Source of the DNA: Achromobacter sp. UMC71
Lineage (GTDB): Bacteria > Pseudomonadota > Gammaproteobacteria > Burkholderiales > Burkholderiaceae_B
DNA length: 64,000 nucleotides
Direction of reading: 5' to 3'
Assembly (NCBI RefSeq): GCF_014170305.1
Contig: NZ_LZZT01000018.1
Span: 332,299-396,298, forward strand
The notes under the pieces are model-generated. The model did not search any database, was not told where the DNA came from, and worked only from the letters and a program-made list of their open reading frames with translations. Positions 25,879 to 34,581 of this stretch are shown one piece after another. How positions within the stretch are numbered: position 1 is the stretch's first letter; the number at the start of each line of letters is the position of its first letter. A program made the position numbers and the translations under genes.

Positions 25879-26276
25879 ACCCGGTCCTTCGCATGTCGCT
25901 GCCCTGGATCGGCGGCGCGGCGGTGCTGATGGCGATCGGTGCGGGCGGCATCCTGTACGGCTCCAAGCGCTACGACGAGGGCGCGGTCAAGGCCAACGCC
26001 GACCACGCCATGGCCGAGCTCAACGAGTTCAAGACCCAAACCGGCCGTCTGGCTGGCATCGCGGCGACATTCGAGACCAGCGCCGCCGCCCTGCGAGAGG
26101 CACAGCCGAAGATCATCGAGAGGTATACCCGTGTCGAAGTCCAAAGCCCTTTACCTGCTGGCTGCCGTATTGACGCTGGCCGGCCGCAGCACATCAACGA
26201 AGCCGGCCGCCTGGCCAATTCTGCCGGCCAACTTGGCCCAGCCGTGCCCGCCGGTACCCGAGGTGACCAGCGATAG
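25875..26276 (+). CDS. Phage inner-membrane spanin-like protein (Rz-type)
   Basis: A 133-residue protein with an N-terminal membrane helix (about 9-28: LPWIGGAAVLMAIGAGGILY) and a periplasmic helical region, ending in a PLPAGCRIDAGR...HINEAG segment that I associate with Rz-like proteins of betaproteobacterial phages. Its GTG start overlaps the stop of the broken lysis gene. The Rz1-like gene is embedded in its 3' half in another frame, the classic spanin layout. With the Rz1-like partner it would join inner and outer membranes at lysis. Confidence 0.65.
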   Translation: MNPVLRMSLPWIGGAAVLMAIGAGGILYGSKRYDEGAVKANADHAMAELNEFKTQTGRLAGIAATFETSAAALREAQPKIIERYTRVEVQSPLPAGCRIDAGRPQHINEAGRLANSAGQLGPAVPAGTRGDQR

Positions 26277-26373
26277 CTGGGACGACTTCGCGCGTAGCTA
26301 TATAGCGCTGGCAGTCCAGTATGGGGAATGCTCAAGCAAGCTTCGCGCAATTATAAGTGCTTGGCCCAGGTAA
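26131..26373 (+). CDS. Overlapping Rz1-like outer spanin with altered lipobox
   Basis: An 80-residue ORF from the GTG at 26131 that overlaps the Rz-like gene by 146 nt in the next frame. It begins with a short signal sequence, LLAAVLTLAG, then a Pro-rich stretch, as expected of an Rz1-type lipoprotein. At the lipobox the expected cysteine is Arg (R19, codon CGC at 26185-26187), so it cannot be lipidated as read. A single C-to-T at 26185 would restore it. Confidence 0.6.
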   Translation: MSKSKALYLLAAVLTLAGRSTSTKPAAWPILPANLAQPCPPVPEVTSDSWDDFARSYIALAVQYGECSSKLRAIISAWPR

Positions 26374-26421
26374 TCAGATATCATGCGTCGCAGCTCCTAC
26401 TAGCTGGATCAAGGGTGATGC

Positions 26422-27114
26422 ATGGCTACAGACAACGAAGAAAAGTTGTTTTCGCTTAAGTGGTACGTGGACTGCAAGGACCGAGTCCTGATGGACATTC
26501 TGGCCGGATTCTTCCCTCCGGCTAACGGTGACGAAATGAGGCTCACATATGGCCTCTACTTCATGCATCTAATGTCTCTCGCCGAGGCGGTGAGGGAGTA
26601 TTGCCCTAAATCGCCGCAAGACAGGATGACTCACGCTCTTGATGGATTAGGGGGGAATAGCGGTGAAAACAACTATCGATACCTCCGTGAGACAAGAAAT
26701 GCGGTTGTTCATCGAGGGTGGAATATTGCAGAAACGGGCAGGGTTGATGACGCTGGGAGGGTACGGTTGCTTGCTCCCCCTGGAGATAGGGTGGGGCGAG
26801 GAGTCAACCCACCAGTGGCCTTTGCCGAATATTTGGACTCGGTCATTATGGAAGTCGAAGCTAGGCTAGGTCCGAGCATTGAGCTGGCCTTAACAGATGC
26901 TGGTTTTTGGGATGAAACCAGGACCTCGAAAGATCTTCAGGAAGAGGCGTGGCGCTTCGTCTTTGAGCATCCGCAATTGCCGGACCATGTGAAGAAGGCT
27001 CGGATGCTATTGATCGATGGAGAGTCGATTCTTAGAGGCCGGGAAAAGTTTAGAAGCGACTTGCGAGCTAGTCTTGAGCCTAAAGATATAGCGGGGCAAC
27101 TCGGTATGGCGTAG
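26422..27114 (+). CDS. Unknown cargo protein with a HEPN-like RNxxxH motif
   Basis: A 230-residue soluble protein, clearly lower in GC than its surroundings. The N-terminal half looks all-helical and contains YRYLRETRNAVVHRGW (about 92-107), matching the RX4-6H motif (R-NAVV-H) of HEPN RNase-fold domains such as those in MAE_28990-like proteins. No nucleotidyltransferase (MNT) partner is adjacent. The ATG at 26422 has AAGGGTG upstream. HEPN proteins often act in phage defence or toxin modules, but only the motif supports that here. Confidence 0.55.
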   Translation: MATDNEEKLFSLKWYVDCKDRVLMDILAGFFPPANGDEMRLTYGLYFMHLMSLAEAVREYCPKSPQDRMTHALDGLGGNSGENNYRYLRETRNAVVHRGWNIAETGRVDDAGRVRLLAPPGDRVGRGVNPPVAFAEYLDSVIMEVEARLGPSIELALTDAGFWDETRTSKDLQEEAWRFVFEHPQLPDHVKKARMLLIDGESILRGREKFRSDLRASLEPKDIAGQLGMA

Positions 27115-27119
27115 ACGCC

Positions 27120-27341
27120 TTAACTGTTGAACCACTGCATCCACCACCCCTGGTAGTACCTACAGCCGGCGATTTCTTCGAAGCCTACGACCATCATGCC
27201 GCGCTCAGAATTGAAGGTGAGTAATTGCGGCTCCAGCAGATCGGGGATGGCGCTGGGCACGGTGGCGCCGAACTTGGCCAACGCGTCTAGGGTCATGCGC
27301 TCGACGTGGCGGTTGAGGCCTTGATGGAGCATGGAGTACAT
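27120..27341 (-). CDS. Small phage-type hypothetical protein (73 aa)
   Basis: A 73-residue protein ending in YYQGWWMQWFNS. Short proteins with a tryptophan-rich C-terminus occur next to SRAP genes in related prophages, as far as I recall. The start is uncertain: the ATG at 27341 directly abuts GGCAGG, whereas the ATG at 27332 lies at the right distance from it. It is convergent with the HEPN-like gene, with only 5 nt between the stops. Confidence 0.45.
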   Translation of the reverse strand: MYSMLHQGLNRHVERMTLDALAKFGATVPSAIPDLLEPQLLTFNSERGMMVVGFEEIAGCRYYQGWWMQWFNS

Positions 27342-27525
27342 CCTGCCCGTGCCAATCCCGGTCTGGCCTGGGTCGTTGCCGCGGCGACGTTCGCCTAGGG
27401 GATGTGTCCGCAGGACGCTGCACTGGAAGTTTACGGAACTATACAAAATACTGTATTAATATCCAGTTCAATCGAGCCTGGAATTCGCGCAATTTGGCCC
27501 CGATTTCAGCCGATTGGGGCGGAAC

Positions 27526-27720
27526 ATGGCGGATGCGGCAGACTGGCAGCAGCGGGATGATTACTATTGGGCGGGGCCTCGCGGTTGGACCATCCGCAAG
27601 GTGTTCGTGCAGAACCGCTGGCAGTTCGAGGTCTGGGCGGCGAACGGTACGCGGCACGGCATAGAGCCGTCCCTTGCCGCGGCGATCACCCTCTACGAGA
27701 AGGTCAAGCCGGCGCCGTAG
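27526..27720 (+). CDS. Small phage-type hypothetical protein (64 aa)
   Basis: A 64-residue protein with a probable beta-sheet pattern (GWTIRKVFVQNRWQFEVWAANG) and a short C-terminal helix (AAAITLYEKVKP). It overlaps the SRAP gene tail to tail by 17 bp. The ATG at 27526 follows GGGGCGGAAC. Function unknown. Confidence 0.5.
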   Translation: MADAADWQQRDDYYWAGPRGWTIRKVFVQNRWQFEVWAANGTRHGIEPSLAAAITLYEKVKPAP

Positions 27721-28396
27721 GCGCGACGGGTGCGATTGCGTCTGGCAACTGGTATTTGGAGTTGCCCACCTCCTGGCGCACCGGGTGCCAGGTGAAAGCT
27801 GATTCGGGCAGTCCGTGCTCGAGCAGCGCTACCGCATGCTCAGTGGGAAAGTCTGGATCCATCCAGTGGATTGCCAGATCAGCCGGCAGCGCCACCGGCC
27901 GGCGGTCGTGAATGTCGACCATGCCGCCCAGGGAGTCGTCCGTGACGATTGCAGAGCCGTGGGCCTCGTCCTTGTCCGCGCCGGGGCGCCAGTTGCTCAG
28001 GGCCGCGAAGTAGAGGGGCGCGCTGTCGGCCGCGTGGATGAAATACGGTTGCTTTGGCGGCTTGGGTTCATCGTTCAGCGCCTTCCATTCATACCAGCCA
28101 TCGGCCGGCACCGGAATCTGGCCGTGCCCTGTCAGCATCTTCCAAGGCCACCTGTTGCCGAGGATTTTGTCGAGCCTGGCATAGTTCATGGCGTACTTCG
28201 AACCGTTCGGGGGCCAGATCCACCATCGCCGATCGACTTCGGAGTTGCCGGCCAGGCGATGCAAGGTCAGCGGTCGCGTGCCGGGCGGGATGTTGTAGCG
28301 CGGGCCGGCTGGGTCATCAAAGACGCGGCGAGGGTTGGGAAAGATGCGCTCGACGTAATCGAGCGGCCCGGACTTCTGGACGATGCGACCACACAT
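27704..28396 (-). CDS. SOS-response-associated peptidase (SRAP, YedK/HMCES type)
   Basis: A 230-residue SRAP protein. Relatives protect abasic sites in single-stranded DNA by forming a DNA-protein crosslink through Cys2 and can also self-process. Cys2 is present (MCGR), followed by the RYNIPPGT segment, the NYARLDK segment with the conserved Asn/Arg, GWYEW, and HDRRPVAL, where most relatives have HDRMP. The ATG at 28396 lies next to a symmetric AT-rich control region. A role in phage DNA repair or damage tolerance is likely. Confidence 0.88.
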   Translation of the reverse strand: MCGRIVQKSGPLDYVERIFPNPRRVFDDPAGPRYNIPPGTRPLTLHRLAGNSEVDRRWWIWPPNGSKYAMNYARLDKILGNRWPWKMLTGHGQIPVPADGWYEWKALNDEPKPPKQPYFIHAADSAPLYFAALSNWRPGADKDEAHGSAIVTDDSLGGMVDIHDRRPVALPADLAIHWMDPDFPTEHAVALLEHGLPESAFTWHPVRQEVGNSKYQLPDAIAPVAPTAPA

Positions 28397-28727
28397 GCCA
28401 CGCTCCTGGTGTCAGAAGCCTTCCAACGTGCAAGGTTGGCAAGCTTCGTTAACGAAGCAAATTTCCTAACCTAGCTGGCCTCGGAACTTAAGCGAAATTT
28501 GCTGTCCAACTTAACGTCGCAATCTAGGGTGGAAAAAAATTAGCAATTTGCTATAGTTTCCTAAAGCGCTTACTTGGCAAAAAACGCCCCTAGTTGACAA
28601 GTAGTGAAAGCGTAACCGCTCTCGAAGCGGGGCCGATGAGGCAACAAACCCGCCAGACTTGGTTAAGAGGCCCACGCAGGAGAGTGCGTCGGTGCGGCCA
28701 GCCAGACGGCGTCTCACGGAGGATGTT
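28397..28727. promoter_or_regulatory. Symmetric AT-rich control region between the SRAP gene and a divergent small gene
   Basis: This 331-bp region has a 16-bp perfect palindrome GCTTCGTTAACGAAGC (28443-28458). A 10-bp inverted repeat follows (AGCAAATTTC 28456-28465 and its complement 28494-28503), and a related site AGCAATTTGCT lies at 28542-28552. TATAGT at 28552-28557 could be a plus-strand -10. The repeated GCAAATTT half-sites look like operators of a phage repressor, which is not encoded in the remnant. The rest, to 28727, is featureless. Confidence 0.5.
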
Positions 28728-28919
28728 ATGAAAGCCCACAAAAGCGACCTTGCAAAGCAGCTTCTGAAGAACCCCAGCACTGCACGTGCCCTACGGCTGG
28801 CGGTCGAGCAAGCCGTTAGCGCGCAGACCGGCAGCGACCGGCCCCGTTCTAGCTTCATGCTCAACGATGACGGCAAGCGTCAAAAAGTCAGTGTTGAAGT
28901 GGTTCCCGTTGCAGCTTAA
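28728..28919 (+). CDS. Small hypothetical protein of the element (63 aa)
   Basis: A 63-residue basic protein with a helical N-terminal part (KAHKSDLAKQLLKNPSTARALR) and a short beta-like C-terminus. The ATG at 28728 has a strong GGAGG site. It is probably transcribed with the membrane-protein gene 44 nt downstream. Function unknown; the size and position would suit a small regulator or antitoxin, but no motif proves it. Confidence 0.5.
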   Translation: MKAHKSDLAKQLLKNPSTARALRLAVEQAVSAQTGSDRPRSSFMLNDDGKRQKVSVEVVPVAA

Positions 28920-28963
28920 TCCTGTCTGGCCCGCCCGGGCTACTATGAGGTTCGCCTGACCAG

Positions 28964-29893
28964 ATGAATTTCGCACTCCCGGCAGCTGTCATCCTGTTGT
29001 TGGTGTTGCCGGGCTTTGCGTTTCGGTCTGGCCTGGAAATGCGCGAAGGAACCAAGATTGACTACTCGCCATTCGGCGACGTAGTCATTCGGTCGATTTT
29101 CTGGGCTGGCGTGCTGCATGCGATCGTTCTCGCAGTGACGTACTGCTTCTTGGACCGAAGTGTTCGATTCGACATCCTGATTCGGCTCATGTCGAAGGGG
29201 ACGGAACCCGACGATCAGGCAGTGATGGTTCGCTACTGGCTATGGATCGCCCAGTATTTCTGCGCGCTGTACGTACTTGCGTTTATCTTCCCCTATTTCT
29301 GGAAGTTGGCTATTACTAAATGCGGCTTGGATCGGTCGGACAGCCCGTTCAGCAAGCTCTTTCGTTTTCGACGTGCCCCCTGGTACTACCTTCTCTCAGG
29401 AGCGGACTTTGCTGAGGGCGACCGGCCGGACCTCATACAAGTGGCTGCATTGGTTGAGGTTGGCAAGGGGTGCTATCTATATCAGGGATTTCTTGAGCAC
29501 TACTTTGTAGATGAACACGGGCAATTGGACCGCTTGGTCATAAGCCAAGCTTCCCGAAGGCCGTTGTCTGCGGATGCGGTGTTCCTTCCCGGTGGCATGG
29601 GTTGGGCAAGAGACAGTAAAAAAATGGGGCCGGAAGTGCCTTCTCGTAGGCGGCGCAAAGGTGTCTTTGTTGGGCGGCGTTCCAAGCAGAGGAAGCCGCA
29701 TAACCCGAATCGCTTTTACCCCATCGTTGGCGACTACTTTGTCCTTCACTACGATGAGGTGGTCACCCTGAATGTGCAGTACATCAAGTTGAACAAGGAG
29801 GGCGGCGCGGTGTCGCCGAATGCAGTGGCCGAGCCCCCCATCGCTGCTCCAGCGCCGACCGGGCAGGATTCCGAGCGCGCAGTGCCAGCATGA
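28964..29893 (+). CDS. Unknown membrane protein, cargo of the element
   Basis: A 309-residue protein with membrane helices at about 5-21, 44-64 and 90-115, then a soluble C-terminal region. That region has an APWYYLLSGADF segment, a beta-rich part (VGKGCYLYQGFL), a basic stretch (about 215-245) and a final FYPIVGDYFVLHYDEVVTLNVQYIKL-type segment. Its GC is lower than that of the chromosome. No family is recognised with certainty. Because it lies at the attR end of a prophage remnant, an accessory or defence function is a fair guess. Confidence 0.55.
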   Translation: MNFALPAAVILLLVLPGFAFRSGLEMREGTKIDYSPFGDVVIRSIFWAGVLHAIVLAVTYCFLDRSVRFDILIRLMSKGTEPDDQAVMVRYWLWIAQYFCALYVLAFIFPYFWKLAITKCGLDRSDSPFSKLFRFRRAPWYYLLSGADFAEGDRPDLIQVAALVEVGKGCYLYQGFLEHYFVDEHGQLDRLVISQASRRPLSADAVFLPGGMGWARDSKKMGPEVPSRRRRKGVFVGRRSKQRKPHNPNRFYPIVGDYFVLHYDEVVTLNVQYIKLNKEGGAVSPNAVAEPPIAAPAPTGQDSERAVPA

Positions 29894-29981
29894 CGTGGAA
29901 CAATAGAGAGTTCTATGTGGTTGGTTTTTTCAGCGGGTTGGATTTGTAAATTATTGATTTTTATGGATTTTTAATCCATTG

Positions 29982-30022
29982 CAAGGCGTAGGTCACAGGT
30001 TCGACCCCTGTAGCACCCACCA
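29982..30022 (+). repeat. Right attachment repeat (attR core)
   Basis: An exact 41-bp copy of the 3' part of tRNA-Val, without the 5' half. It marks the chromosomal side of the former insertion site. The original tRNA terminator follows at 30081-30111. Confidence 0.92.
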
Positions 30023-30080
30023 TCAGCAATACAAAAAGCGCGCACGCAAAACGCGCGACGCAAGAAGCAAGTCCATCAAG

Positions 30081-30111
30081 AACCCGCACACCTCGCCGTG
30101 GCGGGTTTTTT
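30081..30111 (+). terminator. Displaced original terminator of tRNA-Val
   Basis: AACCCG-CAC arms pair with GTG-(G)-CGGGTT with one bulged base, followed by T6. It now stands beyond attR, almost 6 kb from the tRNA it used to serve. Confidence 0.65.
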
Positions 30112-30284
30112 GTTTTGCGCGGCGCGATTGTTATGGCTGGGGGCTGTGCGGTGGACGGGGCCGTGCCGTCGAATGCGGGGGCACGCGCGGGCGGCCGGGG
30201 TGGATGGGGTGGCACCAAAAGCGGATGTGGTCCTGCTTTGATGTCACGCAAGGAGTGTTACTCTATTCCATCTGAAATATGACG

Positions 30285-30312
30285 TGCGAATCATTCGCAT
30301 TTAAGATATGAT
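30285..30312 (+). promoter_or_regulatory. Fur box and -10 of the tonB operon
   Basis: TGCGAATCATTCGCA (30285-30299) is a perfect 7-1-7 palindrome matching the Fur half-site TGATAAT at five of seven bases on each side. TATGAT at 30307-30312 is the likely -10, so Fur with Fe2+ would cover the promoter and repress tonB-exbB-exbD in iron-rich cells. The rest of the 379-bp gap (30023-30401) shows no gene. Confidence 0.7.
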
Positions 30313-30401
30313 GTTCGGCTTGTACCGGTCAGCCGTCGGCGCCTTGCGGCGCGCGTCTTTTTTCTGGCTGGCCAGATAAGTTAATGCACCCTGGCTGATT
30401 C

Positions 30402-31196
30402 ATGCCTAGCTTTCAACGTGGTTTGAACTCTTCATCGACGTCGTCATTTGGTATACGCGCAGGCGCTGGCCTGGCGGTCGTGGCGCTACACGCCGCAGTG
30501 GTCTACGCCATTTACATGGCTCCCGCGAGTCGTCCTGAACTGGAGGAACCCGAGGCCATCATGGTGAGTGTGGTCGACGCACCCATTCCCCAGATCGCCA
30601 AAGCCGAACCCACGCCGGAAGTGCCGCAGCCCGTGGTGGAAACGCCGCCGCCGCAGCCCGAGGTCGAACCCGAGCCTGATCCCGAACCGGAACTCAAGCC
30701 CGAGCCTGAACCCGAGCCCGAGCCGGTCGTCGAGAAGCCGCCGATGCCGGCGCCCAAGCCCAAACCGAAGCCCAAACCCAAGCCCCAGCCCAAGCAGGAA
30801 GCCAAGCCCGAGCCCAAGACGGAAACGCCGCCGGTGCAGACGCCGCCGTCCGGTGCCCCCGAAGGCACGCAGGCGCCGCAAGGGCCGCAGCAAGGTCCGC
30901 CGCCGGACCAGCCCGTGCTGGTGTCCAGCATCGAGTTCCAGGGCGCGCGGCCCATGCCCAACTACCCGATGGCGTCGCGCCGCATGCGGGAAGAGGGCCG
31001 GGTGGTGGTGCTGGTGGAAATCAATACCCAGGGGCTGGTCGAGCGGGCAACCATCGACGCGTCTTCGGGCTTCCCGAGGCTGGACGAGTCGGCACTGGCC
31101 GCCGCCCGCAAGGGCCGCTTCAAACCCTATACCCGCAATGGCGTGGCCTATCCCGCCAAAGCCAAAATTCCGTTCGATTTCGTAATGAGGAACTGA
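30402..31196 (+). CDS. tonB: TonB energy-transducing protein
   Basis: Transmits the proton-motive force from ExbB-ExbD to outer-membrane receptors for iron chelates. The 264-residue protein has a membrane anchor at about 21-42 with a conserved His in LHAAVVY, a long periplasmic Pro-Glu then Pro-Lys spacer (about 60-170), and the C-terminal TonB domain (about 180-264) with YPMASRRMREEGRVVV. It is first in the operon; exbB starts 1 nt after its stop codon. A Fur box lies upstream. Confidence 0.92.
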   Translation: MPSFQRGLNSSSTSSFGIRAGAGLAVVALHAAVVYAIYMAPASRPELEEPEAIMVSVVDAPIPQIAKAEPTPEVPQPVVETPPPQPEVEPEPDPEPELKPEPEPEPEPVVEKPPMPAPKPKPKPKPKPQPKQEAKPEPKTETPPVQTPPSGAPEGTQAPQGPQQGPPPDQPVLVSSIEFQGARPMPNYPMASRRMREEGRVVVLVEINTQGLVERATIDASSGFPRLDESALAAARKGRFKPYTRNGVAYPAKAKIPFDFVMRN

Positions 31197-31197
31197 G

Positions 31198-32162
31198 ATG
31201 TCCAACGCAATGCATAGCGCCACCCTGGTGGCGCAGGCGACCACCAGTCCGGCAGCAGCGCCGGCTGCCGCTGCCGTCGCGCCCGCTGCCCAGCAGGCTG
31301 CCGCCACGGCCGGCGGTGTTGCCCAGCAGGCTGCCGGCACCGTCCAGCAAACCGCCGACGCGCTGCACGCCGCCGCCGCGATGCCGGCGGCCGTGCCCGC
31401 GCCCGCGGCCGTCCCCGACATGGGCTTTCTGCACTTCGTCGCCCAAAGCGACTTCGTGGGCAAGAGCCTGTTCATTATCCTGATCCTGATGTCGCTGGTG
31501 ACCTGGTACCTGATCCTGGTCAAGGTCGCGAGCAACGTCAGCATGCGCAAGCGTTCGGCTGACTTCCTGAACAAGTTCTGGAATGCCAGCTCGCTGGAGC
31601 AGGTCGAAAACGAAATCGTGACGCACGGCGCGCGCGATCCGTTCTCGCACCTGGCCAGTCACGCCATGCACGCCCAGGCGCACCACAGCAAGTTCGGCGC
31701 CACCAAGCTGGAAGAAGCGGGCTCGAATACCGATTTCGTCACGCGCACGATGCGCAAGGTGATCGACGAAGAAACCGCCAAGCTGGAAAACGGCCTGACG
31801 GTGCTGGCTTCGGTGGGGTCGACCGCGCCGTTCGTCGGCCTGTTCGGCACGGTGTGGGGCGTGTACCACGCGCTGGTCGGCATCGGCCTGTCCGACGGCG
31901 TGACCATCAACCGCATCGCCGGTCCGGTGGGCGAAGCCCTGATCATGACCGGCCTGGGCCTGGCGGTTGCCATTCCGGCCGTGCTGGCCTACAACACCTT
32001 TGTGCGTAACAACCGCGTGTTCCTGTCGCGCCTGGATGCCTTCGCGCACGATCTGTTCGCCTTCCTGACGACCGGCCAGCAAGTGGCGCTGTCCGACGGC
32101 AAGGTGCGTGCCCTGCGCCGCCAGAATGGCCACGGCGCCGCGGCTCAACGCGGGAGCGAATA

Positions 32163-32163
<1 letters not shown>
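31198..32163 (+). CDS. exbB: Biopolymer transport protein ExbB
   Basis: The proton-channel scaffold of the TonB system. The 321-residue protein carries an Ala/Pro/Gln-rich N-terminal extension (about 1-75) before the first helix (FIILILMSLVTWYLIL). The two family helices follow: GSTAPFVGLFGTVWGVYHAL and GPVGEALIMTGLGLAVAIPA. The extension makes it longer than E. coli ExbB (244) but is common in beta- and gammaproteobacterial ExbB2-like proteins. It overlaps exbD by one base. Confidence 0.92.
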
Positions 32164-32642
<479 letters not shown>

Positions 32643-32654
32643 ACGTTTCCTGGG

Positions 32655-32685
32655 AAAAGGGGCGCATTTCGCGCCCCTTTTTTTT
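32655..32685 (+). terminator. Terminator of the tonB-exbB-exbD operon
   Basis: An 11-bp inverted repeat, AAAAGGGGCGC and its complement, with a 5-nt loop and a following T run, 13 nt after exbD. Confidence 0.88.
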
Positions 32686-32707
32686 GGGATCGCGCTAGAA
32701 TCGCGGC

Positions 32708-33379
<672 letters not shown>

Positions 33380-33465
33380 CGGCCCGCCTGGCCGTCCCGC
33401 GCCGGCCGGCCCAGGCCGCCCGCGGCGGCCGGACGCCACTGCCGCCTAAACGAGGGCACCGCGTC

Positions 33466-34581
33466 ATGACGCACGAACGCACTCCTCCCTCTTCCCCGGC
33501 CTCGCGCCCCTTGCTCCCCTCCCGTTCGCTTGCGCGGCATCTGGTCATCCGGCTGATGCCGCCGATCCTGTTGCTGGTGCTGCTGGACCTGGCCGCGACC
33601 TGGGTCATCACCCATAAGATCGACATGTCGATCTGGATGCTGGAAGACTTCTTCTGGTTGATGGTGGTGGGGCAGGTGGCGCTGATCGGTCTGTTCACCT
33701 GGGTGGTGGTGCAGGGCGTGCGCTCCGGCCTGCGCTCGGTCAATCATCTGTCCGAGGAAATCCGGCAGCGTTCCATCGATGACATGCAGCCGCTGGAAGT
33801 GGCCGGCGTGCCTGTCGAGATCGAACCCCTGGTGACCCATACCAACGACCTGTTGCTGCGCCTGGACGCCTCGCTGGCGGCGCAGCGGCGCTTTATCGGC
33901 CATGCTGCCCACCAGCTGCGCACGCCGCTGTCGGGCCTGCGGCTGGAGTCCGAACTGATGCTGGCGCGGCCCTTGCCCGACGACGTGCGGGCGCGCGCCG
34001 AACGCATCAAGGCGGTCAGCGACCGCATGATCCGCCTGGGCCAGCAGCTGCTGGTGCTGGCGCGCGCCGATCCCAACGCCCGGCCCCAGGACAGTTTCGT
34101 GCGCATCGACCTGTGCGAGTGGGTGCGGGCGCATGGCGCCGAATGGTTTCCGCGGGTGCGCGAGGCGCGCTATGAACTGGACCTGGTGGCGCCGGACGCC
34201 CCGATCTGGATCGATGCCGATCCACTGCTGCTGGCGGAACTGCTGGGCAACCTGATCGACAACGCGCTGCGCTACGGCAATGCCACCGGCAAGATCACCC
34301 TGATCGTTGGCGCCAACCCGCCATCGCTCACGGTCGAGGATGACGGCCCCGGCATTCCGCCCGAAGAGCGCGACCGCGTGTTCGAGGCGTTTTACCGGTC
34401 GCCCACGGTCACGGCCGGCGGCTCGGGCCTGGGCCTGGCCATCGTGCGCGAGATCGCGCATGCGCATGGCGCCTGGTGGAAGCTCACCAGCCGCCCGGAT
34501 TTTTCCGGAACACGGCTTTCCGTCGTGTTCCCCGGCCCCCGCAAAGGGGCCCAACTCACTCGGCAAGAACCCACATCATGA
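33466..34581 (+). CDS. Sensor histidine kinase with almost no periplasmic domain
   Basis: A 371-residue kinase of the TctE/QseC type. Two membrane helices (about 32-48 and 62-86) enclose a loop of only about a dozen residues, so it has no periplasmic sensor and must read a membrane or cytoplasmic signal. The H box is HAAHQLRTPLSG with H149 as phospho-acceptor. The ATP domain shows NLIDNALRYG (N box), DDGPGIP (G1) and GGSGLGLAIV (G2). Its stop overlaps the kup start (ATGA), so both are translationally coupled. Confidence 0.88.
   Translation: MTHERTPPSSPASRPLLPSRSLARHLVIRLMPPILLLVLLDLAATWVITHKIDMSIWMLEDFFWLMVVGQVALIGLFTWVVVQGVRSGLRSVNHLSEEIRQRSIDDMQPLEVAGVPVEIEPLVTHTNDLLLRLDASLAAQRRFIGHAAHQLRTPLSGLRLESELMLARPLPDDVRARAERIKAVSDRMIRLGQQLLVLARADPNARPQDSFVRIDLCEWVRAHGAEWFPRVREARYELDLVAPDAPIWIDADPLLLAELLGNLIDNALRYGNATGKITLIVGANPPSLTVEDDGPGIPPEERDRVFEAFYRSPTVTAGGSGLGLAIVREIAHAHGAWWKLTSRPDFSGTRLSVVFPGPRKGAQLTRQEPTS

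Larger units (their letters stand above)
24156..30022 (+). mobile_element. Decayed prophage or integrative element in tRNA-Val
   Basis: About 5.87 kb bounded by a 41-bp direct repeat of the tRNA-Val 3' end. Contents in order: broken tyrosine integrase, excisionase-like HTH gene (minus), remnant ORF, broken lysis gene, overlapping Rz/Rz1-like genes, HEPN-like gene, unknown genes, SRAP gene (minus), a small gene and a membrane-protein gene. Structural, terminase and replication genes are all missing, so this is a remnant kept mainly for its lysis end and accessory cargo. Parts, especially 26.4-27.1 and 28.4-29.9 kb, are clearly lower in GC than the surroundings. Confidence 0.88.

Noticed and set aside
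29982..30022. A second, functional tRNA-Val gene
   Set aside because: Only the 3' 41 nt are present; the 5' half with the D arm is missing, so it is an attachment repeat.
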